NCBI GenBank assembly: GCA_012295275.1
Contig: CM022678.1
Span: 19,015,676 to 19,079,675, forward strand
Direction: 5' to 3'
Length of the DNA: 64,000 bases
From: Chrysomallon squamiferum
Taxonomy: Eukaryota > Mollusca > Gastropoda > Neomphalida > Peltospiridae
In this document: in pieces, positions 1 through 12,850 of the stretch
Position numbering within the stretch: position 1 is the stretch's first letter
Layout: each line of letters starts with the position of its first letter
Position numbers and translations under genes: made by a program
The notes under the pieces: generated by a model
Seen by the model: only the letters and a program-made list of their open reading frames with translations
Told to the model about the DNA's origin: nothing
Databases searched by the model: none

Positions 1-74
1 TTGCAAATACAAATATTTTCTTTGATATTAAACCTACACATAACGTTACCTTATTAGAAAACACTTATCATATA

Positions 75-205
75 TTGTCTACCATGACTGTCACCTCTTG
101 CACAACCTATTTGTGGAATTTAGAACAGGAAAGTAGAAAATAGTGCTTTACATAACACTGACGGTTAATTTCGGAGTAAGGAATAACCAGAGAGAACGCT
201 TTAAT
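75..205 (+). promoter_or_regulatory. Promoter/first-exon cassette P1 (decayed)
   Basis: This is the first of about ten related cassettes found upstream of the TPR-TIR genes. A TTTGTGGAA motif at 110-118 is one base off the TTCNNNGAA consensus seen in better copies. A TATA-like TTTACATAA lies at 147-155. It is followed by sequence matching the shared first exon (gacggtt...gagtaaggaa). The splice donor that is GTAAGT elsewhere reads as CTTTAA here, so this cassette probably no longer makes a usable first exon. Confidence 0.5.
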
Positions 206-394
206 GCTTTATATGTGACTAATGGTTTATTCTTTATTTGTCTTAAAGTTATAACTAAGATCAAAGCATTTTATTTTATTTTATTTTTCATTTATTTATT
301 TATTTATTCTTTCTTTACATTTTTATTAATTTTATGTTAACTTTTACAACAACAACAACAACAACAACAACAATAATAATAATAAACCTCCATG

Positions 395-600
395 ATCAAT
401 TTGATCTCGATTTCTAAATAAGAATATTTTCTTTAAAAGTTAAATCTACACACTACATCAACTTACAATTAAAGATTTCTGTATTTTCTGCTCTTACTGA
501 ACGGATTCGTGGCATTTAAAAAGGAAAGACGAAAACAGTCGTGTATATAATACCGACGGTTCGTTTGAGAGTAAAGAACATCCAGCGAAAAAGTGTCAAC
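395..600 (+). promoter_or_regulatory. Promoter/first-exon cassette P2 for copy 1
   Basis: The cassette starts with a GATCA...TGATC element near 395. It carries TTCGTGGCA at 506-514 (a STAT-type site with one mismatch) and a clear TATATAA at 544-550. The non-coding first exon is recognisable from gacggttcgtttgagagtaa to about 594. The donor position reads GTCAAC (595-600) instead of GTAAGT, so splicing is probably weakened. The exon-2 acceptor it would use is at 1043-1044. Confidence 0.55.
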
Positions 601-1044
601 TTTCATTTAAGGTTTTGTTATTCAGATTGTACGCCTTCATGTCCTTTAAAACCATAACTATAATTCACAAATAGTTTACTAATTATATAAGTGCTATAAC
701 TAGAACGAAGAGTAATATACAAATACACAAAAAGGAAACTACTCATATATCCAAGGTAATCTTTTGTGGAACTAGTAAGATTTTGATAGCCTAATAAAGT
801 TAGTATTGATTTAAGGGTGAGCAAATTTTTATTTTTTCTTCCATTTTTGTTTTCTTTCTTTCTTTTTATTGTTATTATTTTTATTTATTTTTTAAAAATT
901 ATTTTATTTTTGTTCATTAATTTTAAAATCGAGATGCATGCAATTTAGTTGATTATTCTGTGACCGGAACATAGACATAAATGTATGATGTTCAATACAC
1001 TGGAAAAAAATAAATTACTAAAGTATTGTATAACTTTCTTTCAG

Positions 1045-3569
1045 GATAATAGCTGCGAAGAAACCACACAGAACAATGTCATTAGACGCGGATTTTTCAA
1101 GGATAAAAATTGGTGAGAACTACTAGTTACAATGATAATGAAACAATTGTATTTTGTTGCATTACTGGTTCAGGCGAAACTCTTCTACTCATATTTATAC
1201 ACACGTTATTCTCTCTCACAGGATTTATATTCAGACATCGGAATAAAAACACAGACATACGCAGACACACACATATTTATACAAAAATGATGGAGAGAGA
1301 GACATTCAGTAAATGAAGCATTATGCGATTTCGAATTTGCAATTTTAAAAGAAAACAATTTCGAACATCTTATCTTTGGAAAGGCACTTTTCCCCCGAAG
1401 TTATTCTTTCAGAAATCTGCAATTATATAGATTTTATTTTTCAGCTACGGATGATGACATTTCCTTGGAAAAGAGACTGGAATCGTTTCCTCACTCCTTT
1501 CATCTCACAGATCTCATGCTCATCACTAAACAACGTAGAGAAAAGATACTTTTAAAGTTACAACGAGAACCGGAAGAAAAGAAACAGAGTTTGATGGAAA
1601 GAAATCGAGACGTCAATTTTATTTCCTTCATGCAGTTTTTGATAGGAGATCGAGACAAAGCAATCGAGACAAATTTGAAAGTCTGCCGTCGTGACCCTAC
1701 TAACATTGTAGCTCGTGCAAATCCTGTGCGTTTTCTGCTAAAACAGGATAAGCGTTCTGCTGAATCAGAATTAATCGAACTGGAAAATCTGAAAGGAGAT
1801 TCTTATAGAATGCGTGCTGTAGCTGAAGCTGAAATTGCTTACAGCTATGCTCGGATATCACCAGCTTCTTATCCAAAGTGTGTGGAGCTGAACAGAAAAG
1901 TAAATCAGAAATATCCAGAAGAATACGAATGGAAATTTGGAGAGGGTCTTACACTTAGACGAACTGTATCCCTTCAATGCCATTCGTTTCATCCAGGTGT
2001 CGATATCGTTGAGTTAGCTGTTAGATGCTGGAAAATGCTAGAAGAAGTCGGCAGTAAGGGTTCAGAACCGTTTAATGCGATGGCGTATGCTGAGCTCGGG
2101 GAATTCGCGACTCGGTTTGAATTAAGAAACACACCATTTGATGATGAAATTGTGGTAGAAAGGTTTAAGCAACAAACAACACTGCTTTCGTGCGAGGAAT
2201 ATTTCCAGAAAGCTCTTGATTTAGACAAGCAGGACCCTTTTGTACTTGCAAGCTGCGGTAAGCATTTCTTGAACAAAAACCAACTGGATGACGCTCAGAC
2301 ACTGTTAGAAGAGTCATTCAGGATTCGGCCAACAGGCAATGCTTTTCATCAGTTGGGAAAAGTTCTGCTGAGAAAAGCGAAAAATAAAAGCAACTCGAGA
2401 ACATTTCAGCGCGCGATTAAGTATCTAAAACAGTCCGTTGATATAACACACGGCGATAATTACAGTGCTATACTTGACTTGGCTTCTGCTTACATGAATA
2501 GAAAATGTTACGAAGACGCTGAAGAGGTCCTAAACGATAAAATACAAAGAGATGAAATTGAAACCAGTCCGTTCGATCGAATTGCTGCGTTGAAGAAAAT
2601 GGGTATTATTTGTTTTGAAAAAGGTAAAAGTCCATTACTTTCTCCAGATGAACAGGCACAGCTGAGAAAAGAAGATATAAACTATAAAATTCTTGCTATA
2701 GAAGTTTCTGCGATCGAGGTGCTGTATAAATATCGCACTCATTTCAGAACTGTAACTGATTTGCTGAACCAAACGGATGTCCACGTGGACTACAAATACC
2801 GCGGCAAGTTAAAGATGTTTACTGTATGATCAGTGAATTCGCACCTTCTCTTCCGATTTATGAGAAGATTCAGAACCTAAATCTGGGATCCGAGGACTGG
2901 ATTGGAATTACAGAGGAATATCTCAATCGACAACAATACGAAAAGGCCAGACTTTGTGTAAGTCTGCTGCAGGGTACACAACAAGCTGATGACATTTTTT
3001 CTTCTCTCGTCAATCGAGTTTACCTTAAAACAGCAGAGCAGATCTTATCTAGAGGCGAGTCACCGAGTAGAGCTTGGTCTTGTTTCAGAAGGATTTTTGC
3101 GTTTTTTTACAAAACGAAGAAAGAAGATGAAATAAATGCTGCTGATATCATGATTCTCCACGACAAAGACGACTATAAAATATCTGAGATTTCAAAGAAA
3201 ATTCAGGAAATTCTGAAATACTATACAGGTCTTGAAGTCACTAGGAATGATGAACTTGCCTTTGAAGGAATGGATGATATCTCTTTTTACAAAAGACTGA
3301 TGCCTCTTATTCGATGTGTTGTTGTAGTGGTAAATTCCGATACACCAAAAACACACTGCAAATAGTTAATTGATTTGACAATAGCAACTGCTTCCAACAA
3401 TGAGAAGATGATGATTGTATGCTTGAAATCAGGAGAGCCTCACCAAGTCACTGAACTGAATAATTTCAAAACAGGAAAAACTAAACCAGACGAAGCAGAC
3501 GACAAAGCTGCAGTGGACTGGCTGCTGGAAACTTTTCCACTTCTTGTTAATGCTGACGTCAATTTGTAA
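1045..3569 (+). pseudogene. IFIT-like TPR-TIR gene, copy 1 (frameshift plus nonsense)
   Basis: Exon 2 is 1045-1112 (acceptor TTTCAG, donor GTGAGA) and exon 3 is 1445-3569. The homologous start codon is ATA at 1049-1051, but an in-frame ATG lies at 1076. The giant exon encodes an IFIT-like TPR array and a C-terminal TIR-like domain. It is broken twice. One G is missing at about 2779 (ggatgtcc against ggatggtcc in the 37.6-kb copy), which shifts the frame. A TAG at 3363-3365 replaces the CAA codon just after the conserved tryptophan of the TIR domain; that tryptophan is itself cysteine here. Downstream of the TAG the frame stays open to the normal TAA. It is very similar to the 37.2-39.8 kb copy, including introns and promoter, so the duplication is recent. 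Called a pseudogene; sequencing error cannot be excluded for the single-base deletion. Confidence 0.85.
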
Positions 3570-3846
3570 ATGTGGTCATTTACTGATCTTAACAATAATT
3601 TGAATTGAACTGCATGGATTGTTCGACATTCTTAATCAAAGTACTACTACTACTACTACTATTACTATTACTACTACTACAAGAACAACAACAAAAACAA
3701 TACTAAGAACAACAACAAAAATAATAATAATAATAATAATACTCACATGAAGATGATCGGCAACAAAAGCAGTTATGCTAATAATTATATTCTACAAAAT
3801 GTTTGGGCTGCAAATGTTTTGGGTTACTGAATTTTTTCAGTTTTAA

Positions 3847-3902
<56 letters not shown>

Positions 3903-4202
3903 GTATATATATTGACACATATACGGTCTACAAATTTTAATATATTTTTATAACGTTATTGTAAAAACGATATTTGTGTAATCTAAATATGTAACGTTCA
4001 TCATGGCTTATTTTGAAATGAAATTTATGTTTTAATCTGTCTGTCTATATCTATATACAAAGCATGGCTTATTTAAAATATATTTTAGAATTTTAACTGT
4101 TTTAATATAATATGATATAATTATATATGAATTTTTGATGTATCTTTGTGAATGTTTCTATATCTTTATATTGAGCGTTCGAATTATGCTGTTTTGAATA
4201 AA
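3570..4202 (+). other. 3' UTR of copy 1 with AATAAA signal
   Basis: AT-rich 3' flank with triplet repeats at about 3640-3740 and a long (TA)n tract at 3849-3901. An AATAAA polyadenylation signal lies at 4197-4202 in the context ttgaataaaatg, which recurs after copies 2, 3 and 6 at a similar distance from the stop codon. Confidence 0.6.
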
Positions 4203-4249
4203 ATGGTGTTTTGATTTAAAGTATCCTTTTTCTGTTTTTATTGTTTTGT

Positions 4250-5260
4250 CTATAATAATAATAATAATAATTTTTACCTTTTCAACAACAACAACAACAA
4301 CAACAACAATAATAATATTAATAAATTATAATAATAATTGTAATTATAATTATAAAGTTAAAACGAAGAAGAAATAGAAAACAACAACAATAAAATTGAC
4401 ACCAACAAAGACAAGAACGGAAACAAAAACAATAAAATGTAAGACAATTACTACCAGTATATGATTGACCTGAACAACAGGAAACATAATAAATTGAAAA
4501 TGAATTGAATTTAAATTTGAACGTTTCATTTTTTTCATATATAAATTCGTTTCTAATTTGGTGTATAGAAACTATATGAAGGACTAAAAGACTATTGCTG
4601 CTACTGCTATTTCTTCTATCACTACTCTTCTTATTAACAGTACTGCAGCTGTAACTATTTCTACTACTACTACTAATCGTAACAATGGTTATTAAGTAAA
4701 CACATGAATATCGTGATTTGTTAAGTTTACTATCCAGTCCACTTTCAAATCCGGATGATCAGAAAAAAAAAAAAAATACAAATAAAGAAAACGAAAATAT
4801 ATAAATGAACAAATCTAAATAACGGCAGTACTGATGCAATGAATGAACAATTAATATATTTTAGATAGACGTTTTTTTTGTTTTTTTTATTTTCACTTTT
4901 CTTTTGCATTATGGTCTTTCGAATTTTATAGACAGGAATGCTACATTAAAAAACGAACAAAAAACAAAAATTAATAAAAAAGAGGAAGAAAGAATGAAAT
5001 ACTGAAAAATGAGGAATGGTTTGATGGAGTTAATTTGAAAATATATTAGACTTTCGGATTCATTCATTCAGTCTTCCATTTATTCATATATTAAGCTAGT
5101 CGTTTATGTTTTCATTAATTCGTTTATTCATTCAATTATTCATTCTTTCATTTATTAATTATGTCATTCTTAAGTTGCTTTCTATGATACATTATTTAGA
5201 AATGCAGTCAACCTCTCTTTCATGTCCTTCGTTTTATCTGCGCTCTGTTGTCAGTTTAAA
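4250..5260 (+). repeat. Conserved downstream block (R3), unit 1
   Basis: This is a block that follows the TPR-TIR genes. It contains (TAA/CAA)n, an A-rich section with aaattgacaccaacaaagac, a (CTA)n-rich section near 4600-4680, and a conserved part at 4700-5230 (ccagtccactttcaaatc, tttcattcattcattc). Matching blocks occur at about 11.3, 18.5-19.9, 49.3-50.7 and 63.57-64.0 kb. No coding potential seen. It is part of the duplicated unit rather than a recognisable transposon. Confidence 0.6.
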
Positions 5261-5279
5261 AAAATAATTATTCATTTTA

Positions 5280-5880
5280 CAACAAAACATATTTAGTATT
5301 TTAGTACCAGCTGACGTATACTGGCAAATAAACAAAGGTGTACATTGTACGTGAATACTTCAAGGTGCATAAGACTGGTTTTTATTTTCCGTTCGAGTTT
5401 AACTTGCGAGAGACTAAGTGCCACATTTAGACATAACGGGACGTAAGCAGTTAAAGGCGTGCAGGCCATGCTTCACGACAGACGAAGTATATTAAAGATG
5501 ATTAGAAAATACGTTTTAAGAATGCGCATGCTATTCCTAATGTATCCGCAAAGAAAAACAAAATATATGATGGAAATGATCTCTGGAAACTGAAAGAAGC
5601 AAACAGTCGATTTCACCTCTCACGTGTTTTATTTAATTAATAATAACGAACAAACAGCCTGCCATGTTTCAGATACATTATTTATAAATATATTTTAAGA
5701 ATGCGCATCCGTTTCATAATGAACACGGAAAAGAAAATGATAACGACGAAATACTTCTGGTGGAAATGACGTCTGGAAGATGAAAGCAACAACATGTCGA
5801 TATTACGACCCTCTGTTTTATTTTCATACTAATAACCAACAAACAGCCTGCCTCCTTTCAAGTAACTCATATCATACTTC
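5280..5880. repeat. Dispersed repeat R4 with internal tandem duplication
   Basis: The motif ctggcaaataaacaaaggtg at about 5320 recurs near 13.32, 41.64 and 42.84 kb. A second part (gatgacctctggaagctgaa type) occurs twice in tandem, at about 5570-5690 and 5750-5870, and again near 41.90-42.02 kb. No ORF is conserved between copies. It looks like an old non-coding mobile or segmental repeat. Confidence 0.5.
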
Positions 5881-5939
5881 TAAATGTGTTCATTAACAAT
5901 GATACTGCTGTAAACAAATTAAACCAATAATCTGAACGA

Positions 5940-6530
5940 ATCTTTACCTTATTTTTCTAATTTCACGAACATTGTTATGTGTAGTTTCCTCCTTTTTAAA
6001 AAATGTTCGCTAAATAGCTAAATTTGGTAGAAACAAATATGATTATAAAGTTAACATTAAAATATTAATTTCACTCGTGACTAGGTATTATATATACCTA
6101 CATAAAAACATTAAGCAAACTACACAACACATGAAATCAAACTTCTGCTTAGCTGATAAAGGTCAAAATTACAAAATCCGAAAGGAAGTGTGCTTTGAAC
6201 GAGTAAAATACACACTTTTTCTGACACAATTTGAAATAATCAAAGTCACATATATTGTCTTCTGATCAACGGAATTTAGGATTTTATTGTATGTCGCTTT
6301 GTGATTTCAGATTGTTTAAACACGTATACCAGATAGCTAAATTTAATAACTACATACAGTTATCACTAAAATATAAATTTGATTCGTGACACATTGTTAT
6401 AAAAGGATCAAACGATACAACACATTCAACAGTCCACTTAGCACATAAGAGAGAAATCTGCGAAATTGGATGACAGATTTGCTGAGAGCCGTAAAAACTG
6501 GACAGCCTAAATATAACTGTCCTAGATGTT
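5940..6530. repeat. Dispersed repeat R1, two copies
   Basis: A repeat of about 250 bp is recognisable by a cgttcgcgaaacagctaaat-like start, a gcattaaaatataaa-like middle and an end near accagtaggattttgatag. Two diverged copies lie here (about 5945-6185 and 6290-6515). Other copies are near 0.62-0.81, 13.56-13.86, 14.22-14.45, 25.44-25.70, 36.2-36.5, 43.1-43.37, 44.19-44.32 and 45.05-45.25 kb. Most sit in or beside the first intron of a TPR-TIR unit. Confidence 0.5.
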
Positions 6531-6661
6531 GAATTGAAATTATATTTGTATATATGTATTTATGTATGTATGTATGCAAGTATGTATGTGTGTAATAAAA
6601 TAAAATATATAAGGTATGTATGATCTCTTTGCATGACAACAATATAAACATATTCAGGACA

Positions 6662-6668
<7 letters not shown>

Positions 6669-6702
<34 letters not shown>

Positions 6703-6793
6703 TACATACAGACACAGATATATGTGTGTGTGTGTGTGAGACTGTGTGTATGCGTATGTATGTGTATGTCTCTGTGTGTGTGTGTGTGTGTGT
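6669..6793. repeat. (CA)n then (TG)n microsatellite
   Basis: An ACACAC tract at 6669-6697 is followed by imperfect TGTGTG tracts to 6793. The two halves are inverted, so the region could fold back on itself. Confidence 0.8.
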
Positions 6794-6839
6794 AAAATAA
6801 TTCAAAAACAAATAAAAATAAACTTCGGAAGGCTCACTA

Positions 6840-7226
6840 AAAGATTGTCTCGATTTTCAAACAAATATATTTTTTAAATTAAAGTATTTTTAATTTTAAT
6901 ATTTAAAGCTACATATATTGAATTCTGTGAGAAAAACCCAGTATTTTATTGTATTAGCAATTTGATAATAAAATGTGCAGGCATGATAACCTAAGAAGCA
7001 AGTACATATTATAAGGAAGTGTTGTCGTGAACGTGTTTATACTGTTGTCAGGAGACGAGGTCATACACACCTTATATAGATTGTTTATCTACTCTTACTG
7101 TGTTGACTGTTCTAATTTCAATAAGGAACGTAGACACCTGAGTTATATTACTTTGAAAAACTAAAGCTATCATATTTTTTGACTGTTGGTTTGAGAGTAA
7201 AGAACATCCAGCGAGAATGTGTAAGT
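6840..7226 (+). promoter_or_regulatory. Promoter/first-exon cassette P3 for copy 2
   Basis: A long form of the cassette: tgtctcgattttc near 6846, a ggtgttgtcgtgaa-type block near 7018, ctaatttcaataaggaa near 7113, TATA-like TTATATTA at 7143-7150, and a first exon that includes gagagtaaagaacatccagc. The donor GTAAGT at 7221-7226 is intact. Two cassettes (P3 and P4) precede copy 2, which suggests alternative first exons. Confidence 0.55.
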
Positions 7227-7655
7227 TTCATTTAGAATATATTATTACCAGAGGAGCGATTTTTTTAAATTTGTTTTTCAATAACTTTAAACAAGAATAA
7301 ATAAATAAATCAAGTTTTACCGATATATTAGACAAAAGTTTGTTTATTATTATAATTATTATTTTTTATTATTTAATTTTTTTAAATTTGAAGGTCATTT
7401 CTAATTCTATACTGAATATCGTCTACGCTAAACATGCTAAACACTACACAGCTTTGATTCCTGTCATCCAATTTCACAAACATGTTTTTGTTTCTATGCT
7501 GTTAAAAATAATAATAAAACAATCTCTCCTTTTACTAGTATTTTTTTTCTTTTTTTTTTCATTATTCTTATTCATCGCTTTTCCAAGTAGGTGGTTTGAA
7601 ACAATAATACTAATAATAAAAACAACAACAATAATAATACTACTACTACTACTAC

Positions 7656-7692
<37 letters not shown>

Positions 7693-7726
7693 GATGACAG
7701 CAAGTAAAAAGTAAATTAGGAAGGCC

Positions 7727-8122
7727 TCACGATCAGACTGATCTCGATTTTCACACAAAATATATTTGTTTAAATTTAATATTTTTAATTTTAATATTTA
7801 AAGCTACTTATCGAGTTCTGTCAGAAAACCTCCAATATAGAATTAGTAATTTGATAGTAAAATGGACTATGACCGGGCATGATAACTTACAGAGCACGTA
7901 GACATGATAAGGAGGTGTTGTCGTGAATGTGTTTATATTGTTGTCATGCGACGCGGTTATACATACCTTATAGAGATAGTTTATCTACATTTTCTGGGTA
8001 GACTGTTTGAATTTCAACGAGGAAAGCAGTCACCTGATTTATATAGCATTGAAAAAATAGAGCTATCGTAGTTTTCGACTGTTCGTTTGAGCTTAAGGAC
8101 CATCAACTGAGAATGTGTAAGT
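7727..8122 (+). promoter_or_regulatory. Promoter/first-exon cassette P4 for copy 2
   Basis: It begins with the perfect inverted repeat GATCAGACTGATC at 7731-7743. It continues with the ggtgttgtcgtgaatgtg block near 7914, gaatttcaacgaggaaag near 8009, TATATAG at 8040-8046 and the first exon, ending at donor GTAAGT (8117-8122). The next good acceptor is at 8351-8352, directly before the giant exon. No ATG-bearing small exon is seen between them. Confidence 0.6.
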
Positions 8123-8352
8123 TTGATTTAAAATCTGTTATTACGATAAGGAGATATTTTTTGTTTTTATTTTTTTTCAATAACTTTAAGTAATACGTTT
8201 TAGTAACTACATTTTTTTTTCGCCGACATTTCTTCAGTAACATGCAATTACTTATATTTTATAAGAAAAATCGAACTTCATATTTTTAGAAAGAATATTT
8301 TTCTCGGTGAACTTTCCTTCACCAACTTAACAACTAACATTTTATTTTTCAG

Positions 8353-10474
8353 CTACGGATGAGGACATTTCCTTCGAAAAGAGATTGGAATCGTTTCCTC
8401 ACACCTTTCATCTTACAGATCTTATGTTCTGTTCAAAACGGCTTAGAGAAAAATTACTTGAAAAGTTTCAAGGAAAACCGAAAGAAGAGAAATCGGGTGA
8501 CATGGAAGAATGTGAAAATGAAAAGATAAGTTACAATCGCACCAACAATTTTGTCTCCTTCCTGCTGTTTGTGCTAGGAGATCGAGACAAGGCAATCGAG
8601 ATAAATTTAAAAGTCTGTCGTCGAGATCCTACTAACATTGTAGCTCGTACAAACCGTGTGCGTTTTCTGTTAAAACAGGATAAGCGTTCTGCTGAATCAG
8701 AATTAATTGAACTGGAAAACCTGAAGGGAGACTTTGACAGAATGCGTGCTGTAGCTGAAGCTGAACTTGCCTATTGCTACTCTGAACTAACACCAGCTTC
8801 TTATCCAAAGGCTCTGAAGCTGTACAGAAAATTAAATGAGAATTATACTGAAGAATACGAGTGGAAATTTGGTGAGGGTCTAACTCTTAGACGAATTCTG
8901 TCCCCTCAAAGCTATTCAATTCAGTCAGGTATCGATGTGGTAGAATACGCTGTTAGATGCTATGAGCTGCTAGACGAAGTCGTCAGGAAGGGACCTGAAC
9001 CTCTGAATGCGATGGCGTATGCAGAGCTTTTGGAATTAGCCAAGCGGCTTGAATCAAAAACAACACCATTTGAAGAGGAAAATGTTGTGGAAAGAATTAA
9101 GCAACAAACAAATCTGCTTTCGTGTGAGAAATATTTCCAGACAGCTCTTGAATTAGACAACAACAGCAGTTTCGTACGGAAAAGGTTAGGCAAATATTTA
9201 CTAAATGAAAATCAAAAGGATGAGGCTGAGACAATGTTAGAACAGTCAGTCAGTCGTAATCCGACAGGAAAAGATTTCCATCACCTGGGAAAGGTTCTGC
9301 TGAAAAAAGCGATAAAACAAAACAACAGCGAAACACTTGAGCGTGCGATTGAAAATCTAAAACAGGCCGTTGAAATGTCACACGGGGAAAATTACCCTGC
9401 AGCGCTTGACTTGGCTTCTGCTTACCTGAGACAAAACAGCTTCGAAGATGCCGAAAAGGTCTTAAAAGATATAATAGAAAGAGCTGAAAGTGATACCAAT
9501 CCGTTCTGTTATATTAATGCTTTGAAAATGAAGAGTAGTATCTGTTGTGAGAAAAATTGGAGACTGAGGGAAGAGGAATTAAACTACAAAATTCTTGCTA
9601 TAGAAGCTTCTGCCTCAGAAGTGCTCTACAAATATCACACTCATTTTAGAACGGTGACAGATTTGCTGAACCAAATGGATGGTCCACGTGGTGTACAAAT
9701 ACCGTGGCAAGTTAAAAATGTCTACTGTATGATCAGTGAATTCGCCCGTTCTCTTCCGATTTATGAGAAGATTCAAAACCGTAATCTGGGATCACAAGAC
9801 TGGATTGCAATTACAGAGGAATATCTCCACCAAGAAAAAAATACGAAAATGCCAGACTGTGTGTAAGTCTGCTGATGGGTACGCAACAAGCTGATTATAT
9901 TCCTTTTCCTCTCGTCAGTCGAATTTATCTGAAAACAGCAGAGCACATGTTATCAAGAGGCCTGTCACCGAGTAAAGTTTCGCGATGTTTCAGAAGGATT
10001 TTTACGTTATACTACAAAACGAAGAAAGAAGATGAAATAAACGGTGCTGATATCATGATTATCCATGACAAAGACGATTGTAACTCGTCTGAGATTTCAG
10101 TGAAGATTCAGAAAATTCTGGAAGACTATACAGGTCTTGAAGTCACGAGGAATGATGAACTTGCCTTTGAAGGAATGGATGATATCTCTTTTTATGAACA
10201 ACTGATGCCTCTTATTCGCTGCATTGTTGTAGTTGTTAATTCGGATACCCCAAACACACACTGGAAACAGGTGATTGATTTGGCAATAGCAACTGCTACG
10301 AAAAATGAGAAGATGATGATTGTATGCTTGAAATCAGGAGAGACTCACCAAGTCACTGAACTCAATGATTTCAAAACAGGAAAAACTCCACCAGACGAAG
10401 CAGACGACAAAGCTGCTGTGGACTGGCTGCTGGAAACTTTTCCACTTCTTGTTAATGCTGACGTCAATTTGTAA
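8353..10474 (+). pseudogene. IFIT-like TPR-TIR gene, copy 2 (no start exon, one frameshift)
   Basis: The giant exon starts after acceptor TTTTTCAG. The small exon that supplies the ATG in other copies is absent from the 230 bp between the P4 donor and this acceptor. The first in-frame ATG is 8424, inside the TDLM motif, and an out-of-frame ATG precedes it at 8359. The TPR region is open to 9866. At about 9833-9843 a run of A residues is two bases longer than in copy 3 (gaaaaaaatacg), which shifts the frame. The second frame (to 10474) carries the rest of the linker and the full TIR-like domain with IMIIHDKDD, TRNDELAFEG and NTHW motifs. The domain sequence itself is well kept, so either the damage is recent or the homopolymer is a sequencing error. 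The missing start exon argues for a true pseudogene or a gene using a downstream start. Confidence 0.75.
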
Positions 10475-11265
10475 ATTTGAAAATTTACAGATCTTAACAA
10501 TAATTTGAATTGAACTTTATGGATTGTTCAAGTTTATTAATCGAAATAATTGTAATAATAATAATAATCACATGAAGATTAACAACAATAACAATTATGC
10601 TAATAATTATATTTATATTCGGATTTCTTTTCGAAAATGCTTGAACTGGAAATGTTTTTGATTACTGATTTTTTTTAGTTTTAAGAACATGAAACGAAGG
10701 TAGGAAAATACGATGCCTTTTAAAAACCTAAATACTTATATAGGTGTCCTACAAATATATATATATAGCTTAACATTTTTATCTACGTATACAGGTTGTA
10801 CAGACGATCTAGTTATATTAATATATTTTTCAATAACTTTATGGTTGAAATGAAATTTGTGTTATCTAAATTGTAATATAAGAATCATGGCTTATTTGTA
10901 ATATAGAATCAATAGAATCAATAATAGAAAATAATATAATATAATATAATATTACATAACATAATATAATATATGTTTTTGTGTATCTGTCTGTCTATAT
11001 CTATATATAAAGTTATTATGCTTGAATAAAATGCTGATTTAGAAAATCGTTTTCTGTTTTTATTGTTTTGTGTGTAATTGTGACTCCAGGTTAGCGAATT
11101 GTGTTAATGACAACATCTTTGTATGTGAATAGTTTTTGGTAATTTTGTAATTTAGAGTTGGAAGAGTTAGAAGTCTTATTTTTATGTAAATAGCTTTGTG
11201 TGAGGTTACTGTCGTCATGTGAAATGTCTACACCAACCTTTTGACCTTTTGAGCTTCAAGTGTTT

Positions 11266-11326
<61 letters not shown>

Positions 11327-11490
11327 GTAATAATAGCAATAATAATATAACGAACGAGAAATAGAAAACAACAACAATAAAATTGACAGCAACAAGGACA
11401 AGAACGGCAACAAGAACAATAAAATGTAAGACAGTTACTACCATTATATACTGGAATGAACAAAGGAAGAATAATAAGGTGGAAATGCAT
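10475..11490 (+). other. 3' flank of copy 2 with AATAAA and R3 fragment
   Basis: The AT-rich 3' flank contains AATAAA at 11025-11030 in the same cttgaataaaatgctg context as copies 3 and 6. A conserved post-transcript block (gccagcgaattgtgttaatg type) follows near 11090. A (TAA)n array at about 11266-11325 and the beginning of the R3 block follow to about 11490. Confidence 0.55.
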
Positions 11491-11659
11491 TTAATTTAAA
11501 GCTTTTTTCATATTTAAATTTCATTCTAAATAATAATTATAAGAATAATAATAATAATAATAAAAGCATTAACAATAACAATAACAATAACAACAAAATT
11601 AAAATATATTATTAAAGAAATATAAAACTTAAGAAAAAACTAATAATAGAAATAGAAAT

Positions 11660-11905
11660 ATCTCACGATCAGACTGATCTGGAAAAACCCAGTATTTTAT
11701 TGTTTTAGCAATTTGATTATAAAATGTGCGGGCATGATAACCTAAGAAGCAAGTACATATTATAAGGAGGTGTTGTCGTGAATGTGTTTATACTGTTGTC
11801 AGGAGAAGAGGTCATACACACCTTACATAGATTGTTTATCTACTCTTACTGTGTTGACTGTTCTAATTTCAATAAGGAAAGAAGACACCTGATTTATATT
11901 TAAGT
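11660..11905 (+). promoter_or_regulatory. Promoter cassette P5, truncated
   Basis: GATCAGACTGATC at 11667-11679 is followed by the ggtgttgtcgtgaatgtg block near 11768, ctaatttcaataaggaaag near 11862 and a TATA-like tttatattta at about 11892. Homology stops there and the first exon is missing. The sequence jumps to an unrelated stretch at about 11905. It belongs to the degenerate unit whose coding remnant lies at 12427. Confidence 0.5.
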
Positions 11906-12099
11906 GCGCTATGTTTGCGTCACGTAGGCTGATAAATGTAAAGAAGGGTACGGAGCTGTTGAGAATATCTGGATACAAACTATACAAACTTTATTTATTT
12001 ATTTATTTATTATTCATTTTTGTTAGTGGAAAAAAAAATATATCCTTTTCTTCTTATTAGTTTTTATTTTTTTATTTTTTATAAATGGCTTTTGCAAAC

Positions 12100-12849
<750 letters not shown>

Positions 12850-12850
<1 letters not shown>

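Noticed and set aside
143-340. 65-codon plus-strand ORF at the start
   Set aside because: AT-rich low-complexity translation overlapping a decayed promoter cassette; not conserved in the related cassettes.
7340-7714. 124-codon hydrophobic ORF
   Set aside because: Isoleucine/phenylalanine runs from (TAA)n and T-rich sequence; no start context, not conserved in sister units.
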